The notes under the pieces are model-generated. The model saw only the letters and a list, made by a program, of their open reading frames with translations. It had not been told where the DNA came from and did not search any database. From contig NZ_VKKU01000001.1 of NCBI RefSeq assembly GCF_007280415.1, positions 558,001 through 622,000 of the forward strand: 64,000 nucleotides of DNA, given 5' to 3'. Below, piece after piece: positions 9,001-19,239 of this stretch. Numbering within the stretch: position 1 is the stretch's first letter; every line of letters starts with the position of its first letter. Both the position numbers and the translations under genes were made by a program. The stretch is from Sphingorhabdus contaminans (GTDB lineage: Bacteria > Pseudomonadota > Alphaproteobacteria > Sphingomonadales > Sphingomonadaceae).

Positions 9001-9624
9001 ATGAAGATGAGCGAACCTAAGCCGATAGCATCACTTTCCGGAATTTTGCTGGCCCGCAAAGGGCTGGCCCGTCCCGCCATGCGCCGTCCGTCTTTGATGG
9101 GCAGCAATGGAAATGCCGCTTTGTCGCAGGACGACCTGGGCTGGAACGACATGGGTTATGATGTCGATCCTGATCCCAATACGCCGATGGATTATGACCA
9201 CAGCTTCCACGGACAAAACCCGCTGGCGGGCGCTGTTCCGGAAGTTAAAAGCCAACAGGAACGTATTTTTGATGAATATGATTCTGAGTTTGACGCCGGA
9301 TTTGACAGTTTGGCCGGAGCAGAACCGGAAGTTGATACGGCACTGACTGTGGTAAGCATGATCCCCGAACCGCCGGTGCAACCAATTACGCGCCGTGGAA
9401 AAACCGACGCGCCGCGTTCGCGGGCACGTTCGAAACCGGGGCTCAAGGAAAAGGCGGCCTTCACATTGCGTCTCGATGGAGAGCGTCATTTGAAGCTGCG
9501 TCTTGCCTGCGCTGTCCGGCATCAGTCGGCACAAAATCTCGTGACCGATGCGCTGGACGCATTTCTCGAATCCATGCCGGAAATTGGGCACCTTGCGTCC
9601 CACGTTCCAACGAAAAAACATTGA
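9001..9624 (+). CDS. Acidic protein with C-terminal ribbon-helix-helix-like domain
   Basis: A 207-residue protein immediately downstream of the ParA-type gene. Residues 1-150 are low-complexity and acidic (Asp/Pro-rich around 44-70) with a basic segment at 131-150. Residues 151-192 resemble a ribbon-helix-helix fold: a short strand (AAFTLRLDG), a helix with HLKLRLACA and a second helix (SAQNLVTDALDAFL). RHH proteins are common DNA-binding partners of ParA ATPases, so this may be its cognate adaptor. ATG at 9001 is preceded by AAGGGGG; an upstream TTG at 8980 would overlap the ParA stop. Family not firmly recognised. Confidence 0.65.
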   Translation: MKMSEPKPIASLSGILLARKGLARPAMRRPSLMGSNGNAALSQDDLGWNDMGYDVDPDPNTPMDYDHSFHGQNPLAGAVPEVKSQQERIFDEYDSEFDAGFDSLAGAEPEVDTALTVVSMIPEPPVQPITRRGKTDAPRSRARSKPGLKEKAAFTLRLDGERHLKLRLACAVRHQSAQNLVTDALDAFLESMPEIGHLASHVPTKKH

Positions 9625-9655
9625 ACCCAAGTCTGAGCTTTTTTGAGGTGATACC

Positions 9656-11008
9656 ATGAATAGCAAATTTGTCGTAAAGCTCGCATTATCGACTGCTTTT
9701 GTGGCAGTGCCCGCGATGACCGCGTCGACTGCCGGTTTTGGGAGCACCGATAAAGTTTCGGCTAAAAAGGCCGGCCCTGAAAAAGCATATGACTGGGCGA
9801 AAAAGGCAGAACAGGCGTTCGCAAAGGGTAAGGCCGACCGTGCCCTGACCTTTGCGGAACTTGCTGTTGAAGCCGATATGCAGAACCGCGACTATCGTGG
9901 TCTTCTGGCCCGTATTTACATGTCGCAGGGACGTTTCGTCTCGGCAGAGCGGACGTTGATGGACGTGATGGAATTGGGCCAGGTGGATCCCCGCACGGTG
10001 ATCAGCCTTGCCCTAGCCCGTATTGCCCAAGGCAATGTCGATTCTGCCGTCATGCTGGTCGAAGCAAACCGTTCGATCCTGCCCGTCAGCGACTATGGCC
10101 TGACCCTTGCCCTTGCGGGTCGTGCGGGTGAGGCTGTGAACATTCTTTCCGATGCGATCCGGGCCGACAGCGCCACGGTGCGCACCCGCCAGAATCTGGC
10201 GCTGGCCTATGCCCTTGACGGCCGCTGGCGCGATGCACGCATTATGGCGTCGCAGGACATGGCACAGTCGCAAGTAAATGACCGGATAGCCGAATGGGCG
10301 CAGTTTGCACGCCCCGAAGCCTATACATTGCGCGTCGCCGGACTATTGAAGGTGCGCCCCAACATGGCGGATACCGGGCAACCCGTCCGGCTGGCTCTCA
10401 ACAGCGCCCCATCTGCAGGATTGGCGCAAGCCGAAGTGCCAGCGGCTCCGGTTGAAATGGCCTCTGCACCGCAAGCTGCACCGGTTGAACTCGCTGCACT
10501 TGGCCCTGCGCCTGTGTCGGATAGCGTTGGCTTTGCCGCTGTCGAAGCCGCTGTAAACACAGTGGAATCGGATCCATTGGCAGTTGCCGCTGTTGAAGAG
10601 GCTCCGCTGATCAAGGCGCCCGTTGTTCCTGCAAAGGCGGCTGCGCCTGCCGCACCGGTCAAGCTCGCGCTTGCCGATGTGCCGGCGTCGAAACCGTCGC
10701 TGAAGTCTTCGACCCATCTGGTGCAGCTTGGTGCGTTTTCGAACGCTGCAAATGCCGCTGCGGCGTGGAACAAATATAGCAAACGCTACGGCGTGTTGAG
10801 TGGCCTGGATTCGGCCAGCTCGACTGTTACGGTGAACGGCAAGAAATTCGTCCGTCTGGCCGCAACAGGTTTCACCAATAGTGCATCGGCAAATGCAGCA
10901 TGCAGCAAGATCAAGGCGCAGGGCGGAGTTTGCCTTGTCCGTGCAGTGGGTGCCGAAAAGCCTGTGCGCATGGCGAGTGCTGCAGGTCGCAAGATCGCCG
11001 CGCGCTAA
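9656..11008 (+). CDS. TPR repeat and SPOR domain protein
   Basis: A 450-residue exported protein. A signal peptide spans residues 1-26, TPR-like helices run about 40-230 (AYDWAKKAEQAFAKGKADRA, YRGLLARIYMSQGRF), an Ala/Pro/Val-rich linker spans 240-350, and a SPOR domain occupies about 358-430 (HLVQLGAFSNAANAAAAW). The layout mirrors the Sel1/SPOR protein on the other side of the ParA gene. GAGGTGATACC gives a strong ribosome site before the ATG. Same strand and close spacing (31 bases) suggest an operon with ParA and the RHH protein. Septal wall localisation is inferred from SPOR. Confidence 0.8.
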   Translation: MNSKFVVKLALSTAFVAVPAMTASTAGFGSTDKVSAKKAGPEKAYDWAKKAEQAFAKGKADRALTFAELAVEADMQNRDYRGLLARIYMSQGRFVSAERTLMDVMELGQVDPRTVISLALARIAQGNVDSAVMLVEANRSILPVSDYGLTLALAGRAGEAVNILSDAIRADSATVRTRQNLALAYALDGRWRDARIMASQDMAQSQVNDRIAEWAQFARPEAYTLRVAGLLKVRPNMADTGQPVRLALNSAPSAGLAQAEVPAAPVEMASAPQAAPVELAALGPAPVSDSVGFAAVEAAVNTVESDPLAVAAVEEAPLIKAPVVPAKAAAPAAPVKLALADVPASKPSLKSSTHLVQLGAFSNAANAAAAWNKYSKRYGVLSGLDSASSTVTVNGKKFVRLAATGFTNSASANAACSKIKAQGGVCLVRAVGAEKPVRMASAAGRKIAAR

Positions 11009-11049
11009 GTCGCAGCACATCGAAGTCCTTAAGGGGCGGCGGGTTCGGC

Positions 11050-12273
11050 TTAGGCCGGTATAACCTTGCCGCCCTTTAACATATGCCGCACCCGTCCTTG
11101 CACCGGCAAGCGGTCAAAGGGCGTATTTCCGGCAAGTGCAGCCATTTTGTCGCCATCGACCTGCCAAGGCGCATCGGGATCGATGAGGATAACATCGGCC
11201 TCGCAACCCTCGGCGATGCGCCCGGCATTTAATCCCAAAATGCGCGCCGGATTGGTGGCGAGCAGCTCGAAGAGGCGTCCGGTCGAAATCGTCCCCTCAC
11301 GCACCAGATTGAGAGATAGGGCGAGCAGCGTTTCGGCCCCGGCCATGCCAGGTGCGGCTTCCGAAAAGGGAAGGCGCTTATCTTCGGGGCCCCGCGGGTC
11401 ATGGCCCGATGAAATTACATCAATCGTTCCATCGGCCACTGCCGCGATGCAGCTCATGCGATTGGCCTCATCCCGCAGAGGTGGCGAAAGTCGGGCGAAA
11501 GTGCGGAAATCGAAAATGGCGTTGTCGGACAGGAATAGATGTCCCGGCGTGATACCACAGCTAATCCGTAAGCCACGAGATTTACCCTCCCGTATCAAAT
11601 CAAGGCCGCGGGCGGTGGTCACCTGCCGGAAGTGGACATGAGCTCCACTTTCCTCGGCGAGAATCAAATCGCGGGCTATTGCAAGCGTCTCGGTTGCCGG
11701 CGAAGCGCTCGAAAGGCCAAGCAGTGTCGCTGTTTCGCCATTGGTTGCAACCGCTTTGCCGGCAAGTCCCGCATCTTCGCTGTGGACGATGACTGGCAAG
11801 TCAAGCGCCGCACAATAGCGCATGATCCGCAGCATAATCCCGCTGTCGGCAATCCAGCTACGTCCGGTGGCTACACCAACGGCACTCGCTTCTTTCATCA
11901 AGGCAATTTCGGCCATATGAAGCCCGTCCAACCCTTGCGTAGCGGCAGCGAGCGGGTGCACCCACAGGTCAGGTTTCCCTTTTAACGCGGCGTAACGAAC
12001 GGTGGCGGGGTCATCATGAACCGGCGACTGGTCCGGCATCAGTGCCGCCCGTGTAATGCCGCCAAAGCGGAAAGCCGGCTTGTCGGTTTTGAAGACGCCC
12101 AGATCTATAATACCCGGCGCTACTATCAGACCTGATGCATCCAGCTGTTCGGCGATCGGCGCAGCCTTGCCGACGGACGCAATCTTGCCATTTTCGATAT
12201 GGATATGCGCCGCCTCGGCCTTTGCAATGCCGGGAAGGACTGCCTGGCCGCCGAGGATGTTGATTCCGGTCAT
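11050..12273 (-). CDS. Inactive dihydroorotase-like protein (PyrX type) partnered with ATCase
   Basis: A 407-residue amidohydrolase-fold protein encoded directly after pyrB with an ATGA overlap that fixes the ATG at 12273. The fold is recognisable ([30 protein letters not shown]), but the dihydroorotase metal ligands are gone. PGIIDLGVF at 53-61 lacks both histidines of DxHxH. HFRQV at 214-218 has Gln for the ligand His. SSGHDPR at 288-294 has Gly where the catalytic Asp of TDHAPH belongs. Family knowledge: such pseudo-dihydroorotases are structural partners of class A aspartate carbamoyltransferases. An active pyrC would then have to lie outside the window. Confidence 0.85.
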   Translation of the reverse strand: MTGINILGGQAVLPGIAKAEAAHIHIENGKIASVGKAAPIAEQLDASGLIVAPGIIDLGVFKTDKPAFRFGGITRAALMPDQSPVHDDPATVRYAALKGKPDLWVHPLAAATQGLDGLHMAEIALMKEASAVGVATGRSWIADSGIMLRIMRYCAALDLPVIVHSEDAGLAGKAVATNGETATLLGLSSASPATETLAIARDLILAEESGAHVHFRQVTTARGLDLIREGKSRGLRISCGITPGHLFLSDNAIFDFRTFARLSPPLRDEANRMSCIAAVADGTIDVISSGHDPRGPEDKRLPFSEAAPGMAGAETLLALSLNLVREGTISTGRLFELLATNPARILGLNAGRIAEGCEADVILIDPDAPWQVDGDKMAALAGNTPFDRLPVQGRVRHMLKGGKVIPA

Positions 12274-13265
12274 GCCCAACCCTCCACAGATCGCGCTTTT
12301 CGGGTTAGGATATCGAGGCAGGCCATACGGACGGCTACGCCCATTTCGACCTGTTCGGTAATGGCAGAACGTTCCACATGGTCGGCAATGTTGCTGGCAA
12401 TTTCGACGCCGCGATTCATGGGGCCAGGGTGCATGACAAGCGCATCCGGTTTCGCCAGCGCCAGCCTGCGTTCATCCAGCCCGTAAAGATGGTAATATTC
12501 TCTGGGGGAGGGGATGAAATCGCCCTGCATACGTTCATTCTGCAGCCTGAGCATCATGACCACATCCGCGCCGTTTAACGCTGTGTCGAAATCGCTGTAA
12601 GATTTGGCACCAAATGCTTCGATCCCGTGCGGCATAAGGGCAGGCGGAGCAACCACACGGACGTCGGCGCCCAGACTTTTCAGGCAGAAAATATTGGACC
12701 GGGCCACACGGCTGTGGAGCACGTCGCCGCAGATCACAACAGTCTGTCCTTCCACGTCACCCTTCCGGCGCATGATAGTGAGGGCGTCGAGCAGTGCTTG
12801 GGTTGGGTGTTCGTGGCTGCCGTCACCAGCATTCAGAACTGGGCAGTCGACTTTGCTGGAAATGAGCTGCACCGCCCCCGAGCTTGCGTGGCGAATCACA
12901 ATTGCATCGGCGCGCATGGCGTTCAGCGTCATGGCCGTATCAATTAGCGTTTCACCTTTTTTGACGCTGGACTGCGCAGCGTGCATGTTGACGACGTCGG
13001 CACCCAGCCGCTTTCCCGCTATCTCGAACGAAAGCAGCGTGCGTGTCGAATTTTCAAAGAAGGCGTTGATGATCGTCATGCCGGACAACCGGTCATCATG
13101 CTTTGCGGGCCCCGAACGGTTAAGAGCTACCCAATGTTCGGCCTCTTTCAAAATGTAGAGAATTTCCCATTTTTGGAGTCCGGCAATGCCAAGCAAATGC
13201 CTGTGCGGAAAAGCGTCCGAACCGGCTGGAAAACGGTCGGCGGCGATATTCTTTGTCCATGTCAT
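12270..13265 (-). CDS. pyrB: Aspartate carbamoyltransferase catalytic subunit
   Basis: A 331-residue ATCase that joins carbamoyl phosphate and aspartate to carbamoylaspartate in pyrimidine synthesis. The carbamoyl-phosphate loop [13 protein letters not shown], the [10 protein letters not shown] segment and the [12 protein letters not shown] block are intact. ATG at 13265 is preceded by AAGGG and gives normal length; the frame runs on to 13304. No pyrI regulatory subunit is present. Its stop overlaps the start of the pseudo-dihydroorotase, as in class A ATCase operons. ruvX lies 42 bases upstream on the same strand. Confidence 0.94.
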   Translation of the reverse strand: MTWTKNIAADRFPAGSDAFPHRHLLGIAGLQKWEILYILKEAEHWVALNRSGPAKHDDRLSGMTIINAFFENSTRTLLSFEIAGKRLGADVVNMHAAQSSVKKGETLIDTAMTLNAMRADAIVIRHASSGAVQLISSKVDCPVLNAGDGSHEHPTQALLDALTIMRRKGDVEGQTVVICGDVLHSRVARSNIFCLKSLGADVRVVAPPALMPHGIEAFGAKSYSDFDTALNGADVVMMLRLQNERMQGDFIPSPREYYHLYGLDERRLALAKPDALVMHPGPMNRGVEIASNIADHVERSAITEQVEMGVAVRMACLDILTRKARSVEGWA

Positions 13266-13307
13266 TAAAGCGATGCCCTTAGAGGGAAAGCGGATGCATA
13301 GCAAGCA

Positions 13308-13766
13308 TCACACAGTCAAAGCATCAATGGCCCCTTGCAGGATAAATGCAGCCGCACCGCTATCAATTTTCTCGGCTCTTTTGGCGCGGCTCATGTCGGC
13401 GGCGATCATGTCCCGCTCGACTGCCTGTGTCGACCAGCGTTCGTCACGCAGCAGGATGGGTAAGCCCAGATCGGCGATATTACGGGCAAAGGCACGGCTC
13501 GACTGGCTTCTGGGACTCTCGCTGCCATCCATGTTCAAAGGGAGGCCGATCACGATGCCCTTTGTCGGCCGGGTGGCGATTGCGGCCTGCAATGCGACTT
13601 TGTCTTTGGAAAATTTGCTCCGCTTGATGAGGTCGGAGGGTGAGGCAAAGGACCAGCCTGCGTCACAGAAGGCCGTTCCAATGGTTTTGCTGCCTACGTC
13701 CAGACCGATCAGCACCCCGCCTTCAGGGAGCGCATTGCGAAAATCGGAAACCTGTTCAAAGATCAT
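13308..13766 (-). CDS. ruvX: RuvX/YqgF family putative pre-16S rRNA nuclease
   Basis: A 152-residue RNase H-fold protein with the family start [15 protein letters not shown], the central GLPLNMDGS motif and the [10 protein letters not shown] motif. Known members process pre-16S rRNA 5' ends and were earlier called Holliday-junction resolvases. ATG at 13766 overlaps the upstream DUF3089 stop (ATGA), which settles the start against the longer frame to 13793. It sits in a minus-strand operon upstream of pyrB. Confidence 0.9.
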   Translation of the reverse strand: MIFEQVSDFRNALPEGGVLIGLDVGSKTIGTAFCDAGWSFASPSDLIKRSKFSKDKVALQAAIATRPTKGIVIGLPLNMDGSESPRSQSSRAFARNIADLGLPILLRDERWSTQAVERDMIAADMSRAKRAEKIDSGAAAFILQGAIDALTV

Positions 13767-14884
13767 TTGGCCAGGAACTTCTGCGTACGCCAAAGAGCAT
13801 CCGCCCGGACATTTGCCCAGAAGAGCGGATAATCATAAACATGGTAGTTGTTGCCCGGCAGGACATAGGGACCCATGTCTACGGGGGCTCCAATCAATAA
13901 AAACCCTTTTTCATCGCAACGGGCAGGGACGGTTTCCGGGATTAGTTCGCCAGTGCTCATATCGCCCGAGGGTTTGAGCGTGCCGAGATTGGCTGCTGGG
14001 GGCGACGCGCCGTCCGCCCCGCCATTAAGGGGGTTGGTGCACAGGATCGGCGTGTCCTTACGCGATTCGCCGTTAAAGCCTGTCGTTGCGTTATATAGTT
14101 CCAGTATTTTGGTATATTTGGCGGGTTCTGCATAGCTTTCCCAACCCATGATGCAGCCTGTCTGGTCCGGCGACGTGCAGACAGGCAGACCCATTTCGGG
14201 GATGTCTGTGGTGATCGAAACCGGCCAGCCAACGACATAGGCCGCGACAATGCGCTTGGCGATTGGTTTGCCTGCAATGCGGTCTTTAAGAAGATGTGTC
14301 AGATGCAGCGCGCCCTGGCTGTGACCTGCCAATATGATGGGGCGGTCTTTCTGCACCGTTCTCACAAAATGATCGAAGGCAAGCAGGATGTCCTGATAGG
14401 CATCGTTCAGAGCTTGTGCGCCTTCCGGCTTTGTTGTCAGAAACGCACCAATTCCGGCCTGACGATAACGGGGCGCCCAGATTTCGCCCGACGCGGCAAA
14501 AGGTGTCGCAAGACCGCGCAGGAACAGTCGGGCCCGTGCCTGCGATTCCTGATCGTCAAGCGGCGCGTTCCAGTGCGTGCGAGCCATGAACGATGTGGGA
14601 TGGATGAAGAAAATGGCGGCTGAACCCGGAACTTCGGTCTTTGGCGCGCCCACCGGTACCCACAATGTCGGATTGTTGTCCTTCTGCCCGGCACGCGAAA
14701 ACCACATGGCAGGATCTTCATAGACATTTTTGGCAAGCGCGGCCTGCTTTTCAAACTTTACTGTCGGTTCAAGCTGGCCAATCGCAAAGTCGGTCAGTTC
14801 GTCCTGATAAATGCGCAGGACGAAACCACCCGCTATGACCAATACGATCAGGCTGGCGAACAGATAAAGAAATTTGCGAGCCAA
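13763..14884 (-). CDS. DUF3089 family alpha/beta hydrolase-like membrane protein
   Basis: A 373-residue protein with an N-terminal transmembrane anchor (about residues 5-24) and a periplasmic alpha/beta-hydrolase-like domain. The nucleophile elbow GHSQG gives Ser189, and FFIHPTSF at 92-99 plus the C-terminal [10 protein letters not shown] are DUF3089 features. Substrate unknown; lipase or esterase activity is inference. The open frame runs to 15148 but would overlap divergent gatC. The likely start is TTG at 14884 preceded by GGGAATTACAAC, placing the membrane anchor at the N-terminus; this start is uncertain. Confidence 0.78.
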   Translation of the reverse strand: MARKFLYLFASLIVLVIAGGFVLRIYQDELTDFAIGQLEPTVKFEKQAALAKNVYEDPAMWFSRAGQKDNNPTLWVPVGAPKTEVPGSAAIFFIHPTSFMARTHWNAPLDDQESQARARLFLRGLATPFAASGEIWAPRYRQAGIGAFLTTKPEGAQALNDAYQDILLAFDHFVRTVQKDRPIILAGHSQGALHLTHLLKDRIAGKPIAKRIVAAYVVGWPVSITTDIPEMGLPVCTSPDQTGCIMGWESYAEPAKYTKILELYNATTGFNGESRKDTPILCTNPLNGGADGASPPAANLGTLKPSGDMSTGELIPETVPARCDEKGFLLIGAPVDMGPYVLPGNNYHVYDYPLFWANVRADALWRTQKFLAK

Positions 14885-15028
14885 AGTTGTAATTCCCGAT
14901 GTTCGTGCGGCTGAAACAGCCAGCGCATGTACTCTATTTCGCAAAAATAGCACCGCAAATTTGAATGTGACCTGACAAGGGCCGCTTTTCCGTTGAAGCG
15001 AGCCATACGCAATGCTAGCGGCGGCGCT

Positions 15029-15316
15029 ATGTCTGTAGATAAAGATACCGTGAACAAAATAGCACGGCTTTCGCGCATCGCGATCAGCGATGCAGAGGCT
15101 GACAAGATGGTCGGCGAGCTCAATGGCATTCTGGCCTGGGTGGAGCAATTGGGCGAGGTGGACGTCACCGGCGTTGAGCCGATGACGGCCGTCATTCCCA
15201 ATAAGCTGCGCCTGCGTGACGATGTCGTCACCGATGGCGATGTGCGCGAAAAGGTCCTTGCAAACGCGCCCGCCCGTGAGGGCAGTTTCTTTGGCGTGCC
15301 GAAGGTGATTGAATAA
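15029..15316 (+). CDS. gatC: Aspartyl/glutamyl-tRNA amidotransferase subunit C
   Basis: A 95-residue GatC with the usual [15 protein letters not shown] start, the [19 protein letters not shown] core and a C-terminal [12 protein letters not shown]. GatC clamps GatA to GatB in the GatCAB complex, which amidates misacylated Glu-tRNA(Gln) or Asp-tRNA(Asn). ATG at 15029 matches family length; the longer frame from 14993 does not. The stop overlaps the gatA start by one base. Confidence 0.93.
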   Translation: MSVDKDTVNKIARLSRIAISDAEADKMVGELNGILAWVEQLGEVDVTGVEPMTAVIPNKLRLRDDVVTDGDVREKVLANAPAREGSFFGVPKVIE

Positions 15317-16800
15317 TGACCGATTTTTCCAGAATGGGCGTCGCCGCCATTCGCGATGGCGTGGCCAATGGCGAATTCAAGGCCGTTGAAGTGGCCGAGG
15401 CGCTGAATGCACGCGTTGCAAATGCAAAAGCGCTGAATGCGTTCATCGTAGAAACTCCGGAAAAGGCGCTTGAAGCAGCAGCGGCCGTTGACGCCGACCG
15501 CGCCGCAGGCAAGCCGCTTGGCAAGATGGCAGGTGTGCCGATTGGCATGAAGGATCTGTTCTGCACCGAAGGTGTCCAGACGACCGCCGCCAGCCACATT
15601 CTTGAAGGTTTCGTGCCTACCTATGAATCGACGGTGTCGGCGAACCTGTGGAAAGCGGGCGCCGGGATGCTGGGCAAGCTCAATCTCGATCAGTTCGCCA
15701 TGGGATCGTCCAACGAAACCAGCTATTTCGGCAATGTCATTTCGCCCTGGCGCCGCAACGACGGAAGCAACGCCGCCCTTGCGCCTGGCGGGTCGTCGGG
15801 TGGATCGTCTTCGGCCATCGCAGCACGTCTGTGTCCCGCAGCAACCGGAACCGACACTGGCGGGTCCATCCGCCAGCCTGCGGCGTTCACTGGTATCAGC
15901 GGTATCAAGCCAACATATGGCCGCTGCTCCCGCTGGGGGATTGTGGCTTTCGCTAGTTCACTTGATCAGGCGGGCCCGATGGCACGCGATGTCCGCGATT
16001 GCGCCATCATGCTGGAGGCGATGGCCGGGTTTGATCCCAAGGACTCGACATCTCTCGACCTGCCTGTCCCTGAATGGGAAGCTGGTCTGAACAGCGATTT
16101 GAAGGGCAAGCGGATCGGTATACCCCGCGAATATCGTCTCGACGGGATAGACGAGGATATTGCCGCCATGTGGGACAATGGCATCGCCTGGCTGAAAGAT
16201 GCCGGTGCCGAAGTTGTCGACATCAGCCTGCCGCACACCAAATATGCATTGCCTGCCTATTACATTATCGCCCCGGCGGAGGCATCGTCCAATCTGGCGC
16301 GCTATGATGGTGTGCGCTTTGGCTTGCGGGACCTGCCCGATGGTTCGGGCCTGCAGGATATGTATGCCGCGACCCGTGCCGCAGGATTTGGCGCCGAGGT
16401 CCGCCGCCGCATCATGATCGGTACATACGTTCTGTCTGCCGGCTTTTATGACGCCTATTATACGCAAGCCCAAAAGGTCCGCGCTTTGATCGCGCGCGAT
16501 TTTGAGCAGGCATGGGCAAGCTGTGACCTGATCCTGGCCCCGACCGCACCAAGCGCGGCGTTCGGACTGGGTGAAAAGACGAGCGATCCGCTGGCCATGT
16601 ACCTGAATGACGTGTTCGCCGTGCCTGCATCTCTGGCCGGTCTGCCTGCCATGTCGGTGCCTGGCGGCCTCAGCAAAGACGGATTGCCATTGGGCCTTCA
16701 GATCATCGGCAAGGCGCTTGATGAGCAGTCTGTACTGAATGCCGGTCTGGCAATCGAAGAACGTTCCGGATTTACGGCGGAAGCCGGAGAGTGGTGGTAA
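15316..16800 (+). CDS. gatA: Aspartyl/glutamyl-tRNA amidotransferase subunit A
   Basis: A 494-residue amidase that releases ammonia from glutamine for transamidation. The Ser-cisSer-Lys triad is visible: Lys79 in GMKDLF, Ser160 in [10 protein letters not shown] and nucleophile Ser184 in [12 protein letters not shown]. Spacing of the two serines (24 residues) matches characterised GatA. It sits between gatC (1-base overlap) and gatB, in the usual gatCAB order. Other amidase-signature enzymes look similar, but the operon settles the call. Confidence 0.95.
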   Translation: MTDFSRMGVAAIRDGVANGEFKAVEVAEALNARVANAKALNAFIVETPEKALEAAAAVDADRAAGKPLGKMAGVPIGMKDLFCTEGVQTTAASHILEGFVPTYESTVSANLWKAGAGMLGKLNLDQFAMGSSNETSYFGNVISPWRRNDGSNAALAPGGSSGGSSSAIAARLCPAATGTDTGGSIRQPAAFTGISGIKPTYGRCSRWGIVAFASSLDQAGPMARDVRDCAIMLEAMAGFDPKDSTSLDLPVPEWEAGLNSDLKGKRIGIPREYRLDGIDEDIAAMWDNGIAWLKDAGAEVVDISLPHTKYALPAYYIIAPAEASSNLARYDGVRFGLRDLPDGSGLQDMYAATRAAGFGAEVRRRIMIGTYVLSAGFYDAYYTQAQKVRALIARDFEQAWASCDLILAPTAPSAAFGLGEKTSDPLAMYLNDVFAVPASLAGLPAMSVPGGLSKDGLPLGLQIIGKALDEQSVLNAGLAIEERSGFTAEAGEWW

Positions 16801-16801
16801 G

Positions 16802-18271
16802 ATGAGCGAGTATCGTATCCAGGGAAACACCGGTGAGTGGGAGGTCGTCATCGGCCTTGAAGTCCATGCACAAGTTACATCCAATGCCAAGCTCTTTTCC
16901 GGCGCCTCTGCGGCCTATGGTGGCGAGCCAAACAGCCATGTTTCGCTCGTGGATGCGGCCATGCCGGGGATGTTGCCGGTGCCGAACCGCGAATGTCTGC
17001 GTCAGGCCGTCCGTACCGGAATGGCGATCAATGCCCAGATCAATCGGTGGTCGCGCTTTGACCGCAAGAACTATTTCTACGCCGATTTGCCGCAGGGATA
17101 CCAGATTTCGCAGCTTTACCACCCCATTGTGGGCGAAGGTGAAATCGAGGTGACATTGAACGAGAAGGATCCTGATAGCCCGACCAAGAAAATCGGTATC
17201 GAACGTATCCACGTCGAACAGGATGCCGGCAAGTTGATGCACGACCAGCATCCGACCATGTCTTTTGTAGACCTCAACCGTTCGGGCGTTGCGCTGATGG
17301 AAATCGTCTCGCGGCCGGACATGCGTTCGCCGCAGGAGGCTGGAGCCTATCTTAAGAAACTGCGGTCCATTCTGCGCTATGTGGGGTCGTGCGACGGAAA
17401 TATGGAGCAGGGCTCCATGCGCGCAGACGTCAATGTTTCGGTGCGCAAGCCTGGCGGCCCCTTGGGCACGCGGACCGAAACAAAGAATGTGAACTCGATC
17501 CGCTTCATGATGCAGGCCATCGAATATGAGGCGCAGCGCCAGATCGATCTGATCGAAAGTGGCGGCGAAGTTGTGCAGGAAACCCGCCTGTTCGACCCGA
17601 ATAAGATGGAAACCCGTTCGATGCGGTCCAAGGAAGATGCGCATGACTATCGTTATTTTCCGGACCCTGACCTTTTGCCTGTCGAACTGGACGATGCGTT
17701 TCTGGAAGAATGCCGGGAAAGCCTGCCGGAACTGCCCGATGCAAAGCGCAAACGGTACGAAGGCATGGGGCTGTCTGCCTATAACGCCGCAGTCCTGACT
17801 GCAGAGGCAGAGACCGCGTTCTGGTTTGAGGATTTGCTCGGCCATGGCGTCGATCCCAAACAGGGGTCGAATTGGCTGCTGTCCGAATTATTCGGCGCAC
17901 TCAACAAATTGGGCAAGTCGCTGGATGAAAGTCCGGTGAATCCTGCGCAAGCAGCCGAATTGCTCGGTCTTGTTGCCGATGGAACAATTAGCGGCAGCAT
18001 TGCCAAGCAGGTCTTTGAAATCATGCTCGAAACAGGGCAGGGCGCAGCTGCCATTGTGGAAGAGCGCGGCCTGAAACAGACCAATGATACCGGGGCAATC
18101 GAAGCCGAAATCGCCAAGATCATGGCCGCCAATGAAGACAAGGTCGTCGAATATCGCTCGGGCAAAGATAAGCTTTTTGGCTTCTTCGTCGGTCAGACCA
18201 TGAAGGCGATGCAGGGCAAAGCCAACCCGCAGGTCATCAACGAGCTGTTGAAGAAGGTGTTAGACGTCTGA
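16802..18271 (+). CDS. gatB: Aspartyl/glutamyl-tRNA amidotransferase subunit B
   Basis: A 489-residue GatB that phosphorylates the misacylated tRNA carboxylate and accepts ammonia from GatA. Family blocks are clear: [55 protein letters not shown] and [17 protein letters not shown], plus the C-terminal YqeY-like tail at about 340-489. ATG at 16802 is chosen over an upstream in-frame start inside gatA. It ends 2 bases before the stop of a convergent gene. Confidence 0.95.
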   Translation: MSEYRIQGNTGEWEVVIGLEVHAQVTSNAKLFSGASAAYGGEPNSHVSLVDAAMPGMLPVPNRECLRQAVRTGMAINAQINRWSRFDRKNYFYADLPQGYQISQLYHPIVGEGEIEVTLNEKDPDSPTKKIGIERIHVEQDAGKLMHDQHPTMSFVDLNRSGVALMEIVSRPDMRSPQEAGAYLKKLRSILRYVGSCDGNMEQGSMRADVNVSVRKPGGPLGTRTETKNVNSIRFMMQAIEYEAQRQIDLIESGGEVVQETRLFDPNKMETRSMRSKEDAHDYRYFPDPDLLPVELDDAFLEECRESLPELPDAKRKRYEGMGLSAYNAAVLTAEAETAFWFEDLLGHGVDPKQGSNWLLSELFGALNKLGKSLDESPVNPAQAAELLGLVADGTISGSIAKQVFEIMLETGQGAAAIVEERGLKQTNDTGAIEAEIAKIMAANEDKVVEYRSGKDKLFGFFVGQTMKAMQGKANPQVINELLKKVLDV

Positions 18272-18273
18272 TA

Positions 18274-19131
18274 TTAGGGCAGAACGTGCAGGAACAACAG
18301 TCCGTTTGACCAGATCAGAATATCGTCCGGGCTGAGGCCACCACGCTTTATGATCGGGCCATTGTAGCCAGCAGCGAACCCCTGCTCACGGTTCTTGTTG
18401 CCGAAAGCGTTTAAGTCGGCGGACGTCATGTTCAAAGCGATCGGGATCAGCTGCTCCATTTGGCGAAAAGAATCGACGATCGCCTCTTTGGCGCGTTTGC
18501 CGTCGTCTTCACTCCAAAGAAGGGCATTTTTGTCATGTTCGAACGATCGTTTATTTAACTGAACGATGCTCGTCACAGTTTGTTTGAAAACAACCGCATT
18601 GTTTCGAGCCAGCCGTACATCAGCGAAAACACGGATACTGGAAAAGTCAGGAGACAGATCATAGCGGAAGGATATCTCTGCTACATTCTCACCGGGCTGA
18701 CCTGTATAGGACATGTCCTTGTGCAGGGCAGGCGTTCCTGCGTGTAGCCAATCAATAGTAGCCAGCGCTTTCGCTGAACTAGTTAGCGCAAGTGCATCAA
18801 CGTCAAACCCGCTCAGTACTCCGCGTACAGGCTGTATGGTGTGTTCTGCTTTATCTTTCAGGGACTTGGATAAAATCTTCTTTTTGTCGTCAAGGGAATA
18901 GACGATCAAGGTATCAAGCAATCCCCCTGAAGGCGGGCGTGCGACACGGCCGACATCGACGGTGGATTCGATCGCAGTTTGGGGCAAAAACACGCGAACC
19001 TCGAATAGATCCGCCGACGTACGGTCCTTGGCAGAAAGTGTTACTGGATCGTTTCGCTTGCCTTGTGAGGCATCCGCAACAGCCGAATGCAATCCAGCGC
19101 ACAGTCCCAAGATTAGGATCGGTCTCAGCAT
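18274..19131 (-). CDS. Secreted protein of unknown function
   Basis: A 285-residue protein with a signal peptide at about residues 1-21. The mature part has no cysteine and reads as a beta-rich periplasmic domain; around 165-200 it has alternating hydrophobics (ISFRYDLSPDFSSIRVFADV). I recognise no family. It is the last of three minus-strand genes (20574 to 18274), each encoding an exported protein, so a shared envelope role is likely. Weak GAGAG precedes the start. Confidence 0.65.
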   Translation of the reverse strand: MLRPILILGLCAGLHSAVADASQGKRNDPVTLSAKDRTSADLFEVRVFLPQTAIESTVDVGRVARPPSGGLLDTLIVYSLDDKKKILSKSLKDKAEHTIQPVRGVLSGFDVDALALTSSAKALATIDWLHAGTPALHKDMSYTGQPGENVAEISFRYDLSPDFSSIRVFADVRLARNNAVVFKQTVTSIVQLNKRSFEHDKNALLWSEDDGKRAKEAIVDSFRQMEQLIPIALNMTSADLNAFGNKNREQGFAAGYNGPIIKRGGLSPDDILIWSNGLLFLHVLP

Positions 19132-19191
19132 AGGACGGCTCTCAATAAATGGCAGGATAAACGGTTTTTTGATTTGCCCGTTCGAGGCGAA

Positions 19192-19224
19192 CTGCGGTGG
19201 GTAGCCGAAAAGCTCCCACCGCAG
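19192..19224. repeat. 10-bp perfect inverted repeat between two exported-protein genes
   Basis: CTGCGGTGGG (19192-19201) and CCCACCGCAG (19215-19224) form a perfect 10-bp stem with a 13-base loop. No T-run follows on either strand, so it is more likely a transcript-stabilising or processing hairpin than an intrinsic terminator. Confidence 0.45.
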
Positions 19225-19239
19225 GATCGGGTAATTGCC

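Noticed and set aside
14885-15148. Upstream extension of the DUF3089 protein
   Set aside because: It overlaps gatC on the other strand and would bury the membrane anchor; no family similarity.
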